Positions 1-7,799 are shown, counted from the first letter of the stretch. The stretch: DNA of 28,435 bases from DASZHJ01 sp035581425 (GCA_035581425.1 DATJVP010000128.1:1-28435), one strand, 5' to 3'. Notes: a model not told the origin generated them from the letters alone. Numbers and translations are program-made.

Positions 1-180
1 TTGGCATACGCGGCACGGATCTCGCTGGATCGGACGCAAATGCAGATCGAGGACCGGCTCGTTAGCCTCGCGCCGGGGATGGCGGTGACCGTCGAGATAA
101 AAACGGGCTCGCGCCGAGTGATCAGTTACTTGCTCTCGCCGTTGCTGCGTTACCGAGGTGAAGCGCTGCGCGAGCGTTGA
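1..180 (+). CDS. HlyD-family type I secretion adaptor, C-terminal end only
   Basis: Open from the first base of the window and stops with TGA at 178-180, so only the last 59 residues are seen. They contain the typical end of HlyD/PrtE-type membrane fusion proteins: a 'L.PGMAVTVEIKTG' strand followed by 'RRVISYLLSPLLRY' and a short 'EALRER' tail. Such proteins are anchored in the inner membrane and span the periplasm, linking an ABC exporter to a TolC-like outer-membrane channel for one-step secretion of RTX-like proteins. The ABC partner is probably upstream, outside the window. The family call rests on this conserved tail alone. The substrate cannot be told. Confidence 0.8.
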   Translation: MAYAARISLDRTQMQIEDRLVSLAPGMAVTVEIKTGSRRVISYLLSPLLRYRGEALRER

Positions 181-316
181 GTTTCATGCGCAATAGTGCG
201 GGCGAAGTAGCTCACCGATATTCGGTCTCGGTGTTCGCGGATGGCGCTTGCTCGATCATTGCCTAGATCCAGGCGTCGGCGGCGATATCGCGCGCTCGAA
301 CGTGTAGCGCGCGTCA

Positions 317-748
317 TCACCGTCGCTGGAAGCTGAAATTGCAATACCGGCCGCCGATCCGAGTGCCGGTCCCGTTCGAGCCCTTGAAGTGTGCGGACAC
401 GTCATAGGCATAGGGCGTCGCCTCGCGAACACGGCCCGTCGTGTAATCGGGGTCGCCGGTGAGGCCCTTTGCGGCGAGCTTCGAGGTGCCGTCTGGCTCG
501 ATCGTCCCATCGAGCGCGAGCGAGCCAGGCTTGCCGGGGGTGCCGAGTTGCCCATGCAGCACGCCGGCCTTCACGCCGGCGTCGAATTGCAAGGTGTAGC
601 CGAAGGCCCCGTCAGCGGCGCGCGGACAAACAAGAATGACGGTCCAGGTACCATCGAAGGCCGCGGTCTCCGGTGCCGCTGAGGAATGAGTGGCGTGAAG
701 CACGAGCGCGACGAAAAGGACCGGGATAAGCGTGATGAGCTTCGTCAT
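317..748 (-). CDS. Small exported protein of unknown function
   Basis: Encodes 143 residues from the ATG at 748. An upstream in-frame ATG (796) would add 16 residues in front of a clear signal peptide, so 748 is preferred. The N-terminus has Lys followed by a hydrophobic stretch (LITLIPVLFVALVLHA) and a likely cleavage site near 'SSA-APE'. The mature part opens with 'FDGTWTVILVCP', is rich in Gly and Thr, and ends 'GGRYCNFSFQRR'. It looks like a small beta-rich periplasmic protein, and its two Cys could form a disulphide. I do not recognise a named family. It lies about 180 bases downstream of the next minus-strand gene (927-1289), so it may be transcribed separately. Confidence 0.7.
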   Translation of the reverse strand: MTKLITLIPVLFVALVLHATHSSAAPETAAFDGTWTVILVCPRAADGAFGYTLQFDAGVKAGVLHGQLGTPGKPGSLALDGTIEPDGTSKLAAKGLTGDPDYTTGRVREATPYAYDVSAHFKGSNGTGTRIGGRYCNFSFQRR

Positions 749-926
749 GGCGCAATCTAACACCTTCGTTCGCGAATGAGGCTGATACCATCGCAAGATT
801 GCGTCTCACCGCCGATGCTTTCTGCGCGATGACGAGTCGGAGCCGATGCTCAGCAGATTGCGGCACTAGGGCAACGACGCCAATGACCGCTCCGCTCAGC
901 ACTGGTCTTTCTTTCTCTGCCCTCGG

Positions 927-1289
927 CTAGTACCCGCAGACACGCTTGCGCTCGGTCTTCAGCTGATCCGTCAGGAATTGGGCGCGAGCGGCGTTCTCGG
1001 CCTGCTCCTGCTTGGTCCCGATCGCGGCCTTCGTGAAGCTCGCGAGATCCTTCAGGTTCGAGTTGCGCGCGATGACGTCGATCTCGCAGACGCAGAAGGC
1101 CTCGGCCTGCTCCTCAGGCACGCCATAGCGCTCGATGGCCTGTTTCCTGCAAATTTGGTCGCGCGCGAGGAACCTTGCCTTGAAGTCCTCCTGCTGCGGC
1201 GTAAGCGGCGCGCTGTAATCGGCCGCGGAGGCCGGTGTTCCGCACAGGAGAGCGAGTACTGCGAGGCTCGCCTTCGCGAACTGTCTCAT
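927..1289 (-). CDS. Small exported Cys-containing protein of unknown function
   Basis: Encodes 120 residues from the ATG at 1289. A longer frame from 1331 exists, but the signal peptide starts at 'MRQFAKASLAVLALLCG' and cleavage is likely after 'ASA-AD' near residue 22. The mature domain is mostly charged and predicted helical. It contains 'ARDQICRKQAIERYG' and 'AEAFCVCEIDVIAR' and ends 'RKRVCGY', giving four Cys in the mature chain. This resembles small helical periplasmic proteins held by disulphides, but I cannot name the family. The 178 bases to the following gene hold no further gene that I can support. Confidence 0.65.
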   Translation of the reverse strand: MRQFAKASLAVLALLCGTPASAADYSAPLTPQQEDFKARFLARDQICRKQAIERYGVPEEQAEAFCVCEIDVIARNSNLKDLASFTKAAIGTKQEQAENAARAQFLTDQLKTERKRVCGY

Positions 1290-1346
1290 GTCGGCGCTCC
1301 CTGACCGTGGAGCAAGCGCGCGAGAGCCCATGTTCCAGGCCGGAGA

Positions 1347-1652
1347 TCAAGGCGTCAATACCTCTGCCGCCCGAACCCTGGACTGGGCCCGACTATCGCG
1401 GCTCGTCGCGAGGACGGTGATCCCCGGGCAAAGGCGCAGGAGCGTTTCCGCCATCCCGGCGTCGGCATCGATGACGTGCTCGCAGTTGTCGAGAAGGATC
1501 CGGACGCTCTTGCGATCGATGGCACGGGCGACGGCCCGGTCGCGGGTGCGGGCGAATTTGCGTGGGAATGACGGCGAGCCGCAAAGAGAGTCTGGGCGCC
1601 TTTCTGTATCACGATCACGTGAGGCCAGCTCGACCCCTAACCCGTTGAGACA
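1347..1652 (-). pseudogene. Remnant of an NB-ARC-type regulatory ATPase (LuxR/cyclase-associated class)
   Basis: Read on the minus strand, this frame encodes 'SVRILLDNCEHVIDADAG' (DNCEH at 1476-1490), then 'MAETLLRLCPGITVLATSR', then stops at 1347. This is the Walker B and sensor region of the large ATPases found in LuxR-type, winged-helix and adenylate-cyclase-linked regulators, usually written 'LLVLDNCEHLLDA..LAEALLRACPGLRILATSRE'. No start codon with a ribosome site, no Walker A loop, and none of the several hundred residues normally on either side are present. The frame upstream holds only a 'GVELA' scrap that may be a compressed relic of the strand before Walker B. I read this as a degraded internal fragment. 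The motif is seen directly; decay is inferred from what is missing. Confidence 0.6.
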
Positions 1653-1751
1653 TCAAAAATAGTCCTTGCGGGCATCCTTTCAGAATTTTTCAGGACGACG
1701 CCAAGGAATTCCCGCGCAGCGACGCATAGGCTCCACCCCGGGAGGTGAGCC

Positions 1752-2807
1752 ATGACCCCTACGCAAGTCCAGACTGCGTCTACTGCCGATAGCAACGCGC
1801 CCACGAATGTAACGTGGCTCGAGCCAATGCCTCGGACCTGCGCCATCGAGGACGAGCCGAGGTGGCGTGCCTGCCCAGCCGGGTTTGGCGAGGCGTCTGA
1901 GCCGCCCAGGGTGATCGGGTCGCGCTGGCGGTCCCTCGAGCCCCGCGTGCGCGAGGTATCCGCGGAAACGCGCGCCGACAGCCATGTGGCCGCAATCGTG
2001 CTGCGGAATGAGAACGTCCTCTTCTCGGTCTCGGGGCGCACGGTCCACGATGGCGTCGTCACCGCCGGCGCTCTCCATGTGACGGAGCCATCGGCAGCAA
2101 CCCGATGCGTCTTCCGCGGGCCTTACGATGTCCTTCACCTGCATATACCCAACGCCCTCATTGCCGAAATCTGCCGTGATTTCTCCGGCCGCGAGGTCGC
2201 GGGGTTCTCGTTCCAGCCGACGCTGATGCGAGACGCCACGACCGAGCGGCTCGCGCGCGCGCTCCTGGCAGCGGAGCGGATCGGCGGCTCCTACGGACAG
2301 CTCTACGCGGATAACGTGGGCATCGCGGTGGTGACGAGGCTGCTGAGCCTGCAGCAAGCCGCGGCGCCGGAGCGACCCAAGGTTGCGGAGCTTGCGAAGT
2401 GGCGCTTGAAACGGGCGATCGAGTTCATCGAGTCCAGTCTCTCGAGGTCCGTGAGCCTCGCCGACATTGCTTCCGCGGCGGGTCTCACGCGCATGCATTT
2501 CGCCGCGCAGTTCAAGGTTGCAACGGGATTGCGGCCGCACGAATACCTGCTCCGCCGGCGGATCGAGCGGGCCCAGGAGAAACTCGCGGGAACCTCCATG
2601 TCGCTGGTGGATGTGGCGCTCTCGGTCGGCTTTCAAACGCAATCGCACTTCACCAGCGTCTTCACTCGGCTGGTGGGCTCGCCTCCGCGCGCTTGGCGCT
2701 TGGCGCAAGAGCACACGCCGGCGTGCGATTTGAAAAAGCGCCGTGCATCCCGGGAATCCGCTCTCGGCCGCCGGGCCTATGCTGCCTCCTTGGCAACATC
2801 GGCCTGA
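1752..2807 (+). CDS. AraC-family transcriptional regulator
   Basis: Encodes 351 residues; the ATG at 1752 follows a good ribosome site (GGGAGGTGA). The C-terminal ~105 residues (about 215-320) form the double helix-turn-helix of AraC/XylS proteins. The first reads 'SLADIASAAGLTRMHFAAQF' and the second 'SLVDVALSVGFQTQSHFTSVF', followed by the usual 'GSPPRAWR' end. The N-terminal ~200 residues would be a divergent ligand or oligomerisation domain and show no motif I can tie to a ligand. The dps-like gene starts 28 bases downstream on the same strand, so the regulator may be co-transcribed with or control the Dps/cytochrome/cupin/SdhA run. That link is inference from position. Confidence 0.9.
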   Translation: MTPTQVQTASTADSNAPTNVTWLEPMPRTCAIEDEPRWRACPAGFGEASEPPRVIGSRWRSLEPRVREVSAETRADSHVAAIVLRNENVLFSVSGRTVHDGVVTAGALHVTEPSAATRCVFRGPYDVLHLHIPNALIAEICRDFSGREVAGFSFQPTLMRDATTERLARALLAAERIGGSYGQLYADNVGIAVVTRLLSLQQAAAPERPKVAELAKWRLKRAIEFIESSLSRSVSLADIASAAGLTRMHFAAQFKVATGLRPHEYLLRRRIERAQEKLAGTSMSLVDVALSVGFQTQSHFTSVFTRLVGSPPRAWRLAQEHTPACDLKKRRASRESALGRRAYAASLATSA

Positions 2808-2835
2808 CGCGGCTACTCACGAAGCGGAGCTTCAC

Positions 2836-3360
2836 ATGACGACCGCAAGCAAGCGGAATCCAGGACCGGCGGAGTCCAACCGGTCGATGAGTCTCGGTAC
2901 CGGAGCCGTGCACGACATCTCCGTCGCGCTCAACGGTCTCGTCGCGGACATGTTCGCCCTCTATCTCAAGACCAAGAACTACCATTGGCACGTCTCGGGT
3001 CCGCATTTCCGGGACTACCATCTCCTGCTGGACGATCAGGCGAGCCAGATCTTCGCAACGACGGATGTGATCGCCGAGCGCGTGCGGAAGCTCGGCGGGA
3101 AAACGCTGCGGTCGATCGCGCACGTCGCCCGCCTGCAACGAGTTCAGGACGACGATCGCGACTTCGTCACAGCCCAGGAGATGCTGAACGGGCTGCATGC
3201 GGACACTGTCGAGTTGCTCGAGCGGCTGCGCGCAGCGCGAGAGCTCTGCGACGAGCACGGGGACGTCGCGAGCGCAAGTTTGCTCGAGACCTGGATTGAC
3301 GAGGCGGAGAGGCGCGCGTGGTTTCTGCTCGAGGCGACCAGGCCCGGCGACGACGATTGA
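2836..3360 (+). CDS. dps: Dps-family DNA-binding ferritin-like protein
   Basis: Encodes 174 residues. The ATG at 2836 is chosen over an upstream in-frame ATG at 2743 because homology begins after it and the longer form would overlap the AraC gene. Dps proteins form 12-subunit cages that oxidise Fe(II) with H2O2, store ferric iron and shield DNA. The inter-subunit ferroxidase ligands are all recognisable: His50 in 'NYHWHV', His62 and Asp66 in 'DYHLLLDDQ', and Asp77 and Glu81 in 'TTDVIAERV'. Spacing matches the family. The Ser/Lys/Arg-containing N-terminal tail could serve DNA binding. It is followed by a cytochrome c gene after 102 bases and sits in a stress/redox run with Ohr further on. Confidence 0.92.
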   Translation: MTTASKRNPGPAESNRSMSLGTGAVHDISVALNGLVADMFALYLKTKNYHWHVSGPHFRDYHLLLDDQASQIFATTDVIAERVRKLGGKTLRSIAHVARLQRVQDDDRDFVTAQEMLNGLHADTVELLERLRAARELCDEHGDVASASLLETWIDEAERRAWFLLEATRPGDDD

Positions 3361-3421
3361 GGCTGGGCGAAAAGCCCGCCGCGCACGGTCCTCGCCGCTC
3401 GATGCGCTAAGCTCCGCTTTA

Positions 3422-3443
3422 GGCCTACCTCAGCGAGGTAGCC
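3422..3443. promoter_or_regulatory. Inverted repeat before the cytochrome c gene
   Basis: CTACCTC (3425-3431) and GAGGTAG (3435-3441) are a perfect 7-bp inverted repeat around AGC, with GG/CC able to extend it past one bulged C. It ends 19 bases before the cytochrome c ATG. There is no T-run after it, so an operator is more likely than a terminator for dps, but neither is proven. Confidence 0.3.
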
Positions 3444-3462
3444 GTCACACAGGAACCAAGGC

Positions 3463-3843
3463 ATGCGCTTGCTCCGGTTTGGGGTCGTCGGGATCGCTTT
3501 GGCCGTGGCGTCGTTGGGAGCCGGCCCTGCCGGGGCGGCGGGGGACGAAGAGCACGGAAAGACGCTGTTCTCCCTCTGCATCACCTGTCACGCCGCGACG
3601 TCCCAGAACAAGGTCGGTCCGGGCCTCGCGGGCGTCGTCGGCCGGCAGGCCGGAACCGCTGCGGGCTTCCGGTATTCGAAGGCGCTGGTAGGATATGGAA
3701 AAGTTTGGGACGAGCGGACGCTCGACAGTTACTTGGCAGCACCGAGCAAGCTGGTCCCGGGCACGTCCATGACCATCAACGTTCCGAGCGCGACAGATCG
3801 CGCTGACATCATCGCCTACCTCAAGACGCTCGGGAGCAAGTGA
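3463..3843 (+). CDS. Periplasmic class I cytochrome c (c-552/c2-like)
   Basis: Encodes 126 residues with an N-terminal signal peptide (MRLLRFGVVGIALAVASLGA, cleavage near residue 26). A single CXXCH haem site, 'CITCH', lies at residues 39-43. The distal axial Met is in 'PGTSMTINV' (about residue 103-110), and the C-terminal helix reads 'RADIIAYLKTL'. Size and motif order fit small soluble class I cytochromes that carry electrons in the periplasm to terminal oxidases or from periplasmic dehydrogenases. It lies between dps and a cupin gene, upstream of a flavoprotein gene. Its redox partner cannot be told from sequence. Confidence 0.9.
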   Translation: MRLLRFGVVGIALAVASLGAGPAGAAGDEEHGKTLFSLCITCHAATSQNKVGPGLAGVVGRQAGTAAGFRYSKALVGYGKVWDERTLDSYLAAPSKLVPGTSMTINVPSATDRADIIAYLKTLGSK

Positions 3844-3874
3844 GCCCCCCGCCTCTCGAGCACGGGAGCAGAGC

Positions 3875-4303
3875 ATGAGCCGACCGCATCAGCCCGGGGA
3901 GTCGCGCTTTCTGTCGATTCTTCCGGAGGACATCGACTGGAAGCCGTTTCCCGCATTTCCGCCCTCGGCGCGCCTTGCCATACTCGTCGGAGATCCGAAG
4001 CAGCCCGGACCCTACGTCGTCCGGGTGAAGGTACCCGCTGGCGTGAAGCTGATGCCGCACCATCATCCCGAGGACCGGATCTACACGGTCATGTCCGGCG
4101 TGTTCTACATCGGACTCGGCGACCGGTTCGACGCAGACAAGATGAAGGCCTATCCGCCGGGCTCGGTGATCGTGCTGCCCGGTGACACCCCGCATTTTCA
4201 CTGGGCAAAATCGGGCGAATATGTCACGCAAGTTTCGGCGATCGGACCGCTCGGTCTCGACTACGTGAGCTCCGAGGACGATCCGCGAAACCAGCGGCGC
4301 TAA
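3875..4303 (+). CDS. Cupin-domain protein
   Basis: Encodes 142 residues from the ATG at 3875, with GGGAGCAGAGC upstream as ribosome site. A single cupin barrel is visible. Motif 1 is 'MPHHHPEDRIYTVMSG' (residues 60-75), giving His62-His64 and Glu66 as metal ligands. Motif 2 is 'PPGSVIVLPGDTPHFHW' (94-110), with His107 and His109. A mononuclear metal site is therefore likely. Stand-alone cupins of this type include dioxygenases, isomerases and binding proteins, and the substrate is not evident. It starts 31 bases after the cytochrome c gene and ends 29 bases before the SdhA gene, so the three probably form one operon. Confidence 0.85.
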   Translation: MSRPHQPGESRFLSILPEDIDWKPFPAFPPSARLAILVGDPKQPGPYVVRVKVPAGVKLMPHHHPEDRIYTVMSGVFYIGLGDRFDADKMKAYPPGSVIVLPGDTPHFHWAKSGEYVTQVSAIGPLGLDYVSSEDDPRNQRR

Positions 4304-4332
4304 TCCCTCCGGGAGCGCCCGGGATCGAGGCG

Positions 4333-6129
4333 ATGACGCAGGCTTACGAGATCGTCGAGCACCGCTTCGACGTCGTTATCGTCGGCGCCGGAGGCGCAGG
4401 GCTGCGCGCGGCCCTTGGGATGGCGAGCTCCGGCTTGAGCACCGCTTGCGTCACGAAGGTGTTTCCGACGCGGAGCCACACCGTCGCCGCGCAAGGCGGC
4501 ATGGCGGCGGCGCTCGGCAACATGGACGACGGCGACGACTGGCGCTTTCACATGTACGACACGGTCAAGGGATCGGACTGGCTCGGTGATCAGGACGCGA
4601 TCGAATACATGTGCCGTGAGGCGATGCCCGCGGTCCTGGAGCTCGAGCACTATGGCGTTCCGTTCTCGCGTATCGCGGATGGCCGAATCTATCAGCGGCC
4701 CTTCGGCGGCCAGACGATCCACTACGGGAAGGTGATGGCGCAGCGTACCTGCGCCGCGGCAGACCGGACCGGCCACGCGATCCTGCACACCCTCTATCAG
4801 GAATGCCTGAAACGGGGGACGCGATTCTTCGCGGAATTCGTGGCACTCGACCTGCTCATGACGGAAGACGGTGCTTGCTGCGGCGTGCTCGCCTGGAATA
4901 TGGAGGACGGCGCGCTCCACCGATTCCACGCTCATCGCACGGTCCTGGCGACCGGCGGCTATGGCCGCGTCTATTTCTCCTGCACTGCGGCGCACACCTG
5001 CACCGGGGACGGCAATGCGATGGCGCTGCGCGCGGGGCTGCCGCTCGAGGATATGGAGTTCACGCAGTTTCACCCCACCGGCATCTACGGCTCGGGCTGC
5101 CTCATCACGGAGGGCGCGCGCGGAGAGGGCGGCTACCTCACGAATTCCAGGGGCGAGCGGTTCATGGAACGCTACGCCCCCACTGCCAAGGATCTCGCGG
5201 GACGGGATCTCGTCTGCCGCGTCATGACGATGGAGATCAACGAGGGCCGCGGCTGCGGCCCGCAGAAGGATTACCTTCTGCTCCATCTCGAGCACCTCGG
5301 CGCGAAGCTTCTGCACGAGCGCCTGCCGGGCATTGTGGAGACCGCGCGGATATTCGCCAGCGTCGACGTGACGCGCGAGCCGATCCCGGTGCTGCCGACC
5401 GTTCACTACAACATGGGCGGCGTGCCCACGAACAGGCATGGCGAGGTCGTAACTCCGCGCAATGGCGATCCCGAGGCGATCGCTCCCGGGCTCCTGGCGA
5501 TCGGCGAGGCCGCCTGCGTCTCCGTGCATGGTGCGAACAGGCTCGGATCGAACTCGCTCCTCGACATCATTGTCTTCGGCCGGGCGGCCGCCCAGCGGGT
5601 CGTGAGCACCCTCCGCCCCGGCGAGAACCCGGCGTCGGCTCCCGCGACCGCGACCGACCGGGCGATCGCGAGGCTCGATCGGCTCAGATGGGCGAAGGGC
5701 CGCACGAGCGCGGAGACCATTCGCCTGACCATGCAGCGGACGATGCAGCGCTATTGTGCGGTCTTTCGGGACGGGCCGTTGCTGGAAGAGGGACGCCGCA
5801 CGCTCGACGGCATCGTCAAGACGATGCACGACGACCTCGGCCTCGCCGACCGCTCCATGATCTTCAACACGGAACTCGTCGAGGCGATCGAGCTCGACAA
5901 CATGCTGGCTCAGGCGAGTGTGAGCCTGATCTCGGCGGTCGGGCGCACGGAAAGCCGCGGCGCGCATTCGCGCGGCGACTTTCCGAAGCGGGACGACGAG
6001 AACTGGCTGAAGCACACGCTCGCCTGGCTCGACGGGGACGGCCGCGTCCGGCTCGACTACAAGCCCGTCCATCTGCAGCCGCTTTCCAACGAAGTTTCCT
6101 CGATACCTCCGGCGGAGCGCGTCTACTGA
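4333..6129 (+). CDS. sdhA: Succinate dehydrogenase/fumarate reductase flavoprotein subunit, stand-alone
   Basis: Encodes 598 residues, the normal length for SdhA. The FAD dinucleotide fold is 'VVIVGAGGAGLRAAL' near residue 14. The His that carries covalent FAD is in 'PTRSHTVAAQGG'. The active site is complete: His and Arg in 'FHPTGIYGSG' and 'TEGARGEGG', His in 'TVHYNMGGVPTN', and Arg in 'HGANRLGSNSLLDI'. The C-terminus ends in the usual 'PVHLQPLSNEVSSIPP.ERVY'. SdhA normally works with the iron-sulfur protein SdhB and membrane anchors SdhC/D, but none of these is next to it. The next gene (Ohr) is convergent, 11 bases away. One loop is unusual: 'GGQTIHYGKVMAQRTC' against the common 'GGMTTHYGKG.AQRTC'. 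It may be a paralogue of the main sdhCDAB copy or use another electron partner. Confidence 0.9.
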   Translation: MTQAYEIVEHRFDVVIVGAGGAGLRAALGMASSGLSTACVTKVFPTRSHTVAAQGGMAAALGNMDDGDDWRFHMYDTVKGSDWLGDQDAIEYMCREAMPAVLELEHYGVPFSRIADGRIYQRPFGGQTIHYGKVMAQRTCAAADRTGHAILHTLYQECLKRGTRFFAEFVALDLLMTEDGACCGVLAWNMEDGALHRFHAHRTVLATGGYGRVYFSCTAAHTCTGDGNAMALRAGLPLEDMEFTQFHPTGIYGSGCLITEGARGEGGYLTNSRGERFMERYAPTAKDLAGRDLVCRVMTMEINEGRGCGPQKDYLLLHLEHLGAKLLHERLPGIVETARIFASVDVTREPIPVLPTVHYNMGGVPTNRHGEVVTPRNGDPEAIAPGLLAIGEAACVSVHGANRLGSNSLLDIIVFGRAAAQRVVSTLRPGENPASAPATATDRAIARLDRLRWAKGRTSAETIRLTMQRTMQRYCAVFRDGPLLEEGRRTLDGIVKTMHDDLGLADRSMIFNTELVEAIELDNMLAQASVSLISAVGRTESRGAHSRGDFPKRDDENWLKHTLAWLDGDGRVRLDYKPVHLQPLSNEVSSIPPAERVY

Positions 6130-6140
6130 CGGATGGTGCT

Positions 6141-6560
6141 CTAGATCAGGTTGATCGCGACGTCGATGTTGCCACGGGTCGCCTTCGAATAGGGACAGGT
6201 CTTCTCGGCCTCCGCTACGAGGCGCTGGGCGGCCTCGCGCTCCATGCCCGGCAGGCTGATGTTGAGGCGGGCTCTCAGGAAGAAGCCGTCATTGCCGCTG
6301 TTGAGATCGACCTCGGCGTCGATCGCATAGTTCGGCGGAAGGGCGATCTTCGCCTTGCGTGCGACGAACGCCATCGCGCTCTCGAAGCAGGCCGACCAGC
6401 CCGCGGCGAAGAGCTGCTCGGGATTTGTGCCGCTGCCGGGCGCGCCGGGAACCGAGAGCCTGACGTCGAGGCGATTGTCGGAGCTTTGTGCGTGACCGCC
6501 CTCACGCCCGCCGGTGGTGTGGACCTTGGCGGTGTAGAGCAGCTTCTCGGTCTCTGGCAT
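6141..6560 (-). CDS. ohr: Organic hydroperoxide resistance protein (Ohr/OsmC family)
   Basis: Encodes 139 residues from the ATG at 6560, with a strong AAGGAG ribosome site. Ohr is a cytoplasmic dimeric thiol peroxidase that reduces organic and lipid hydroperoxides, recycled by lipoylated proteins. Both reactive cysteines are present: Cys58 in 'GWSACFESA' (peroxidatic) and Cys122 in 'CPYSKATRGN' (resolving). The supporting Arg19 ('GGREGG') and Glu48 ('NPEQLFAAG') are also there. The Ohr-type ending 'YSKATRGNIDV' separates it from OsmC proper. It is the last gene of a minus-strand run that includes the DoxD-like membrane protein. No MarR-type OhrR gene is adjacent. Confidence 0.93.
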   Translation of the reverse strand: MPETEKLLYTAKVHTTGGREGGHAQSSDNRLDVRLSVPGAPGSGTNPEQLFAAGWSACFESAMAFVARKAKIALPPNYAIDAEVDLNSGNDGFFLRARLNISLPGMEREAAQRLVAEAEKTCPYSKATRGNIDVAINLI

Positions 6561-6605
6561 GTGGAACTCCTTCAGAGGGGGAACGAGCCGGTCGTTCCAT
6601 GCTGT

Positions 6606-7253
6606 TCAAGTTAGGGCGCCGAGGACGATGGAGACAGGACCACGCGCTTGCGCCTTGCGCGCATAACGGTCGACGATGATCGCGTCGAGGCCCAGGCTCC
6701 GACCGTACTGATGCACCGCGAACGCCACCTGCAGGACCAGTAGGAAGAAGTAAGTCCACGGCCATTCGCCGTCGGCGTTATAGAGACCGAGCCAGAGGTT
6801 GAGGATTTGCAGCGCACCGATCGCGCCCCAGAAGCGCACGAAGAATCCAAGGATCAGAGAGACGGCAGTCAGTACCTCGAGGCAATAGACGACCGGCGCG
6901 AACAGATAGAAATGCGGCAGGACGATGCTATTGACGAAGTCGGCCTGCAGCGGGATCGAGGCCGATTTTCCCATCACCGTCATCCAGTAATAGAGCCCGG
7001 TCCCAGTGGGGTTCTCGGGATGATCGGTGTAGTAGGGCGGGAGCTTCCAGAGCGTCTGCTGCCACCACATTGCGCCGATGAAGAAACGGCAGCCCCAGTC
7101 CACGAGGTGGCGCGATGTGCGCTGCCCTTCGATGTTCGTCCAGGCGTAGCCCGCGATTGCAACGCTCGCGAGGATCAGCACCCAGAAGATTCCCGTCGTC
7201 ATCGACCACGTAAACAGGAAATGCAGGACATCGGAGATCGGGTTGGGCCTCAT
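6606..7253 (-). CDS. DoxD-like membrane protein, copy 1
   Basis: Encodes 215 residues with about four to five membrane segments, including 'FWVLILASVAIAGYAW', 'FYLFAPVVYCLEVLTAVSLILG' and 'WTYFFLLVLQVAFAV'. Conserved stretches are 'GCRFFIGAMWWQQTLWKLPP', 'LQADFVN', 'WGAIGALQILNLWLGLY' and 'DGEWPWTYFFL'. This matches the DoxD-like branch of the DoxX superfamily, whose archaeal members are the small subunit of thiosulfate:quinone oxidoreductase. Bacterial members are mostly uncharacterised membrane proteins in redox-stress loci. A close relative lies at 12383-13033, sharing well over half its residues by eye. It stands 45 bases upstream of ohr and 42 bases after the SnoaL-like gene, so all may be co-transcribed. 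A quinol-linked role is inference. Confidence 0.8.
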   Translation of the reverse strand: MRPNPISDVLHFLFTWSMTTGIFWVLILASVAIAGYAWTNIEGQRTSRHLVDWGCRFFIGAMWWQQTLWKLPPYYTDHPENPTGTGLYYWMTVMGKSASIPLQADFVNSIVLPHFYLFAPVVYCLEVLTAVSLILGFFVRFWGAIGALQILNLWLGLYNADGEWPWTYFFLLVLQVAFAVHQYGRSLGLDAIIVDRYARKAQARGPVSIVLGALT

Positions 7254-7295
7254 GCGAGCGATCCCTTGCGGGATTGACCGGTTACCGAGCGGTGG

Positions 7296-7784
7296 CTAGT
7301 GCGGCTGCGATTGGATCCATTTGATGAATTGCGCCGTCTGCGGGTCCGTGCGTTGGCCGACCAGGGTGGCGACGGCGATCTTGTCGCCGACGACTTCGTA
7401 GATATTCCAGACGACGACACGATCGACGCCGGAGCTCTCGATGTAACCGATCTGCAGCTCGGTCTGGACCACTGCGACGTTGCCGGAGACGTATTTGCCG
7501 ATCACCTTGAACTTGTTCTTGGCGTCGACGCGGCGCTCCAGTTCCTTCTTGATTGCGTCCTTGCCGACGCAGGGGGTCCAGCAGAGGCCGCCGTATTGGA
7601 CGATCGCATCGTCGGCGTAGAGCGCGAGCGCCGCCGCGACGTCGCCACGACTTTCGGCTGCCAGGTCCTGCTCCGCCACTATCAGCGGGTCCACTTTGGC
7701 GAGCCCGTAATCCGCCGCCGGCGCGGAGACCGCGATGGTGAGTGTTGCAGTCGCGAGAGCGAGAATTCTCGAAATCCGAGACAT
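7296..7784 (-). CDS. Exported SnoaL/NTF2-like protein
   Basis: Encodes 162 residues; the ATG at 7784 follows GGAGAA. A signal peptide (MSRISRILALATATLTIAVS, cleavage near 'APA-AD') precedes an NTF2-type cone. The fold's hallmarks are visible: helices with 'AAESRGDVAAALALYADDAI', then 'VGKDAIKKELERRV', then strands 'NVAVVQTELQIGY' and 'RVVVWNIYEVVGDKIAVATLVG'. SnoaL-like proteins of this type are ligand-binding or small-molecule enzymes, but no catalytic residue set is clear. Two Cys in 'GLCWTPCVG' could form a disulphide after export. It sits 15 bases after the 242-residue exported protein and 42 before the DoxD-like gene. Confidence 0.75.
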   Translation of the reverse strand: MSRISRILALATATLTIAVSAPAADYGLAKVDPLIVAEQDLAAESRGDVAAALALYADDAIVQYGGLCWTPCVGKDAIKKELERRVDAKNKFKVIGKYVSGNVAVVQTELQIGYIESSGVDRVVVWNIYEVVGDKIAVATLVGQRTDPQTAQFIKWIQSQPH

Positions 7785-7799
7785 CGTTGTTCTCCAGAG

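Noticed and set aside
612..902. Possible gene in the gap 749-926 reading into the exported-protein gene
   Set aside because: Hydrophobic start only, no ribosome site, and most of it lies inside the supported gene in another frame.
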